A stretch of 10,305 bases of DNA from Cyclostephanos tholiformis. Lineage: Eukaryota; Bacillariophyta; Thalassiosirophyceae; Thalassiosirales; Thalassiosiraceae. The DNA lies in the NCBI GenBank assembly GCA_036939975.1, contig JALLPB010001318.1, positions 1 to 10,305 on the forward strand, written 5' to 3'. Of this stretch, positions 7,472-10,305 are shown piece after piece; the stretch's first letter is position 1, and every line of letters starts with the position of its first letter. Below the pieces are notes generated by a model, which saw only the letters and a program-made list of their open reading frames with translations, did not search any database and was not told the DNA's origin. Made by a program: the position numbers and the translations under genes.

Positions 7472-8597
7472 CTAGGAGCTATTGTCATCATCATACCCTA
7501 ACCCATCGCCGTACTCCATCTCAAAGAGTGGCTCTCCATTGGCAACACAGAGCTGGGTGATCACTGCACATGCAGTGAACACCATCCTGTGCAGCCCGAT
7601 GTCATGGCGGTTGGTCCTCTCGAGGATCCCCCAGTTCTTGAGGCGGCAGCTGAATGTCTATTGGCGAGACCTCGCTGCTGACTGCATCCCGAGATTTCTC
7701 TCAGGATCACAGTCGTTGTTGGGGCACTTGATCTTGCTGGGGTGCCCCACGTAGCTGTTGTTGGCCTCGATGCATTCACCCCACAGGAGATGGCCTGCGA
7801 GGGAGTTCAAGTAGATCTTGATGTCCGGCCAGGCACCGGCGGGGTAGGGACCATCCACCCAGACAAGGTTTCCCTTGAGGATGTCGATCCCCAGCTCGTA
7901 CATGAGCATGGACTTGCCCACATACTTATGGGAACCAAAGGCATTCCCCTTCTTGGCAACCCCCTTCTGCTGGATGCAGAAGTTGGTGCCATCAATTGTC
8001 ATCAGACAATCATTTAGCTCATCCTTGACGAGAAGGCTGTCGAAATTGATCTGTGGTTTTTCAAGCGAGCGACGACGATAAGAGGGGGGTGTGAGAATAC
8101 ATTTGGCAAAGACACGATGGGACAAAAATACTTACCACTTCATCCGATAGCCTCACAGATGCACTTGAGGAAGAGCCACACCCACTTGCACATTGTTTTG
8201 GGGTCGATAGCACCCTTTGATTCAAAAAATAGAGCATCCAAAGAAGATGCTTCAGCTCACCCTTTGCAGGGAGCAGGCCCCCCTCCACCAGCATATCCCA
8301 CATCATTCGCATGATTGTGAAGGGCATGCCAAAGTGCTCATGGAAGCAGTGGTCCTCCCTCACCGCTGTCCCTATTTTTCACCCCACCCGGTTCATGATG
8401 TCCCGGGCCACACGAAAAAACAAGGCATCATCCCCCGTGTCATCATCGTTGCTCATGTTGACGTCATCATCGCTCGTGTCATTGTCAACAACAGTAGTGT
8501 CATCGTTGACAACATCACTCACCTTGCCCATCTTCAGGATGTCCTCGATATCGTAGATGGTGGCGGCCAGAGGGGCAGCTGATGTGGAGGCACTCAT
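7472..8597 (-). pseudogene. PIF/Harbinger-like DDE transposase, disrupted
   Basis: Reading from ATG 8597-8595 gives MSASTSAAPLAATIYDIEDI.., an acidic Asp/Asn stretch, then a helical N-terminal region (REDHCFHEHFG, MMWDMLVEGGLLP, KHLLW) and the nuclease domain. A likely intron spans 8135-8051 (GTAAGT..CCACAG) and joins ..SDEV to INFDS... Nuclease landmarks are CLMTIDGTNF (first Asp), GAWPDIKIY, ECIEANNSYVG, KIKCPN, RSRQ and VITQLCVANGEPLF; the frame ends at TAG 7474-7472. Lesions: TGA at 8381-8379; a one-base loss at the T6 run 8229-8224, after which the frame reads FESKGAIDPKTMCKWVWLFLK; a compensating shift near 8151-8145; and TAG at 7660-7658, which falls where related proteins have Glu. 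EANNSY replaces the usual EADDGY, losing the expected second Asp. Family placement rests on remembered motifs, not a search. Confidence 0.8.
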
Positions 8598-9086
8598 CTT
8601 TGTTGAGTTTTTATGATTTTTTTGTGGCATGTGTGTGTGAGCATGTGAGAGTTCTTCTTCTCTGTGTGTGTCTGTTGAGATATGATGGGACTGGTTTTTT
8701 TCATTCTTGACATATCCCATCAGCACGTATGTTGATTTGTACTGAAATTTACCCGAGATTTCCTGAAGTTTTCGTGCAAGTTTCGGGGTTGACAATGCAT
8801 CGGCTTTGCCAATTTATTGACAATGCATCCTTTTTGTGTACCAGGTGCATCCATGTTGTTGATTTTTTGGCAACACATCCATGTTGTAGAAAAATCGACA
8901 ACACAGATGCAAGTTTCAGAAGAGGAAACAAGTTTCAGGAGAAAATCTTCGGTATTGAGCTACTTACGTAGCTCATGACTGAATGCATTGGTCATGCATG
9001 CACATGCATGCGTGCATGAGTGCACACCATGAGAGGCATGCCTAACAGAAAAAAATTCTCCTCTGCCATAAAATTCACACTTGACC
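8598..9086. promoter_or_regulatory. Divergent control region of the transposon genes
   Basis: This stretch of nearly 490 bp separates the two divergent transposon genes and has no gene of its own. It holds repeated words: TTGACAATGCATC (about 8789 and 8817), CATCCATGTTGT (about 8848 and 8876), CAAGTTTC three times (about 8777, 8910, 8929), a perfect 7-bp stem with 4-nt loop at 8957-8974, and CATGCATG twice (8993-9000, 9003-9010) followed by further TGCATG words to about 9019. Shared binding sites for the accessory protein or transposase are a fair guess. Confidence 0.5.
8957..9030. repeat. Hairpin and CATGCATG palindrome cluster
   Basis: GAGCTAC (8957-8963), loop TTAC, GTAGCTC (8968-8974) form a perfect inverted repeat. 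About 20 bp later CATGCATG appears twice, followed by GTGCATGAGTGCACACC. Such alternating purine-pyrimidine palindromes in front of the plus-strand gene could be a dimer-binding operator. It lies 57-130 bp upstream of the start codon of that gene. Confidence 0.5.
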
Positions 9087-9962
9087 ATGGCCGATGGCCC
9101 CGTCATAAAGCCGTGGTGCAAAGACGATAAGAATAGGTTACAAAAGCTTATCAATGACAGCAAGGTTGACATCACGAAGACGGATGAAATCGAATATATC
9201 GATTCCGTCCGCCACAAGTACTTCTGTAGGAGAGCGTTAACTTCCGCCAAAATTTTCAAGGCTATGCTTGCTCCCTCAACATTGTCTAGCACTACAATGG
9301 GTATTGAGCTTGCCTAGCAGCAGGAGAAGGTGTAGTAAATTTTCATCATTTCTTATTATTATTTGATTAATTATCTAACGAGTGGTCCTTACCGCTTTCT
9401 AAATCTCAGAGGAGGATGCCAACAACAATGGGACGACCAACAATGATGACAATGACGACAAGAACGAAGAAAACAATGACAAGAACAAACCACCAACAAT
9501 GGCCAAGACGACCAAGAAGAGCAATTCCGCCTCATTGGTAAAGAGGGGCAATGCCAAGACCATGAGCGATGCGCCCATCGACGTCGACATCCCCCCCCAA
9601 GAATCACAAAGACATCGCCAACCGGGCGTCAAAGTACTTCTCCACAACCAACAAGAAGGGGTACACCATAACCCCTGGTTGAGGGGGTCCAAGAACTACA
9701 TTGACGTGGTCTTCCACAATGGTGGGGTGCCAGCAAAGATTGAGGAGCCCAACATCACCCTTGACAAAGGGGGAAAGGCCCTCCACATTGAGTGGAAGCT
9801 CCCCGAGAAGCTTTTTACTGCCATGCAAGCAATAGCGCAGTCAATCCCCATGGATTCTGCATGGTACGATGGGTATTGTAATATCCAGACCAAATGAAGG
9901 CTGCCGGAGTGCACCCCATCAAGGGGTGCTACCATGAAGTCAGTACAGTACAATACTACTAA
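9087..9962 (+). pseudogene. Transposon accessory protein (Myb/SANT-like N-terminus), disrupted
   Basis: The ATG at 9087 sits in a good context (ACCATGG). MADGPVIKPWCKDDKNRL then KVDITKTDEIEYIDSVRHKYF looks like the Myb/SANT-like protein that accompanies Harbinger-type transposases. A one-base loss between 9222 and 9232 shifts the frame; the continuing frame reads ESVNFRQNFQGYACSLNIV, stop TAG 9287-9289, HYNGY, stop TGA 9305-9307, ACLAAGE. An intron at 9330-9409 (GT..CTCAG, phase 1) leads to an Asn/Asp-rich linker. At the C8 run (9591-9598) one C too many shifts the frame; the better frame reads KNHKDIANRASKYF and STTNKKGYTITPG, returning near 9671-9690 to KNYIDVVFHNGG.. and ALHIEWKLPEKLF. A last one-base loss near 9885-9894 gives MKAAGVHPIKGCYHE, and the frame ends at TAA 9960-9962. 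The protein appears truncated at its C-terminus. The start and the 9685-9890 block are firm; intron and lesions are inferred from protein-likeness and remembered homologues. Confidence 0.65.
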
Positions 9963-9973
9963 CTCTACTAACT

Positions 9974-10078
9974 ATTTTCCAAAATTCATAGAGTGTTATG
10001 ATAGTGTGGTGACTGGCTCAACACCCTTTCGAGGGCTTCCCCCCCATTTTCCACAACCTATAGAGTATCATAGTAGTG
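9974..10078 (+). repeat. Subterminal imperfect direct repeats, 33 bp x 2
   Basis: Positions 9974-10006 and 10046-10078 share ATTTTCCA, ATAGAGT and a TAGTG end, about 25 of 33 positions, with a 72-bp period. The second copy overlaps the right inverted repeat and runs 19 bp past it. This suggests that the functional right end of the element is longer than the 27-bp repeat alone. Confidence 0.55.
10033..10059 (+). repeat. Right terminal inverted repeat
   Basis: Starts GGGCTT, continues with seven C, then ATTTTCCACAACCT. It is the inverted partner of 7243-7269 with two mismatches. Part of the match is the low-complexity C7 tract, but the flanking GGGCTT and ACAACCT-type words also agree. Confidence 0.65.
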
Positions 10079-10305
10079 CTTACTACCTAGCAAGGATAAC
10101 ATCATAATATATGTATTTATGTAGGGGGTCTAGGCAATTTTTTTGCCTTCGAGTAAGGTGGATACATAGTGATTACATTCGGCCAGTCATGGACCAGTGG
10201 CTTCAGTCACGCAGAGTACTGTATGTTAGAAAAGAGAAATTTCAGGACCAAAAAAAAACTTGGTTAGCTTGCACCATGGTATTTTTATATTCCGATGCCT
10301 AGGGG
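10060..10305. other. Right flank, no gene seen
   Basis: A 63-codon open frame from 10111 to 10302 shows no motif or composition suggesting a protein. Apart from the tail of the subterminal repeat, a T7 run (10139-10145) and an A8 run (10250-10257), I see nothing nameable in this stretch. Confidence 0.5.

Larger units (their letters stand above)
7243..10059. mobile_element. Decayed PIF/Harbinger-like DNA transposon
   Basis: A 2.8-kb block bounded by inverted repeats (7243-7269 and 10033-10059, 25 of 27 positions matching). It encloses a divergent gene pair: a DDE-type transposase on minus and an accessory protein with a Myb/SANT-like N-terminus on plus. That two-gene plan, transposase plus DNA-binding partner, is known for PIF/Harbinger elements. 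Both genes carry stops and frameshifts, so this copy should not be autonomous. I find no convincing 3-bp target duplication just outside the repeats, so the true ends may lie slightly further out. Confidence 0.7.

Noticed and set aside
10111..10302. A 63-codon plus-strand frame right of the transposon
   Set aside because: It is short, has no motif, contains homopolymer-derived residues and lies beyond the inverted repeat.
10295..10305. CCTAGGGG at the window edge as a possible partner of GGGGGCCTAG at 7298-7307
   Set aside because: The match covers only the palindromic CCTAG core; the 27-bp pair at 7243 and 10033 is far better as an element end.

Overview
The window looks like nuclear DNA of a microbial eukaryote, most likely a centric diatom or another stramenopile alga. 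The grounds are short GT-AG introns of 80-151 nt, a GRIP-domain golgin, a secreted or plastid-type N-terminal leader on one gene, and a PIF/Harbinger-like transposon whose two proteins resemble families I associate with diatom genomes. This taxonomic call is inference; no marker gene settles it.

Layout. Positions 1-940 hold no gene I can support, only short repeats and homopolymer tracts. Positions 983-1192 (minus strand) hold the most unusual feature: two tandem copies of a tRNA-Arg(ACG) whose 3' half lies upstream of its 5' half. These are circularly permuted tRNA genes. Each has intact A and B boxes, only 5-6 nt between the halves, and a Pol III-type T run after it. In the upstream-most copy (1115-1192) the leader and trailer can form a complete bulge-helix-bulge splicing motif. 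At 1354-2097 (plus) is a 247-aa Met-rich protein with a signal peptide. It converges on a four-exon minus-strand gene (2312-7019) for a coiled-coil golgin of about 1458 aa with a C-terminal GRIP domain and a central array of 19-residue Glu/Ala/Arg repeats.

About 220 bp upstream of the golgin start lies a decayed PIF/Harbinger-like element, bounded by 27-bp inverted repeats at 7243-7269 and 10033-10059. It carries two divergent genes around a shared repeat-rich control region: a DDE transposase on minus (7472-8597) and an accessory DNA-binding-like protein on plus (9087-9962). Both have several stops and frameshifts. The last 245 bp hold nothing I can name.

How the parts relate: the tRNA pair is an independent Pol III unit, the Met-rich and golgin genes are convergent Pol II genes that share a 214-bp gap, and the transposon is an insertion next to the golgin promoter. 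Long C/G homopolymers recur in coding and non-coding DNA, and two of the inferred frameshifts sit in or next to such runs, so some lesions could be sequence errors rather than decay.
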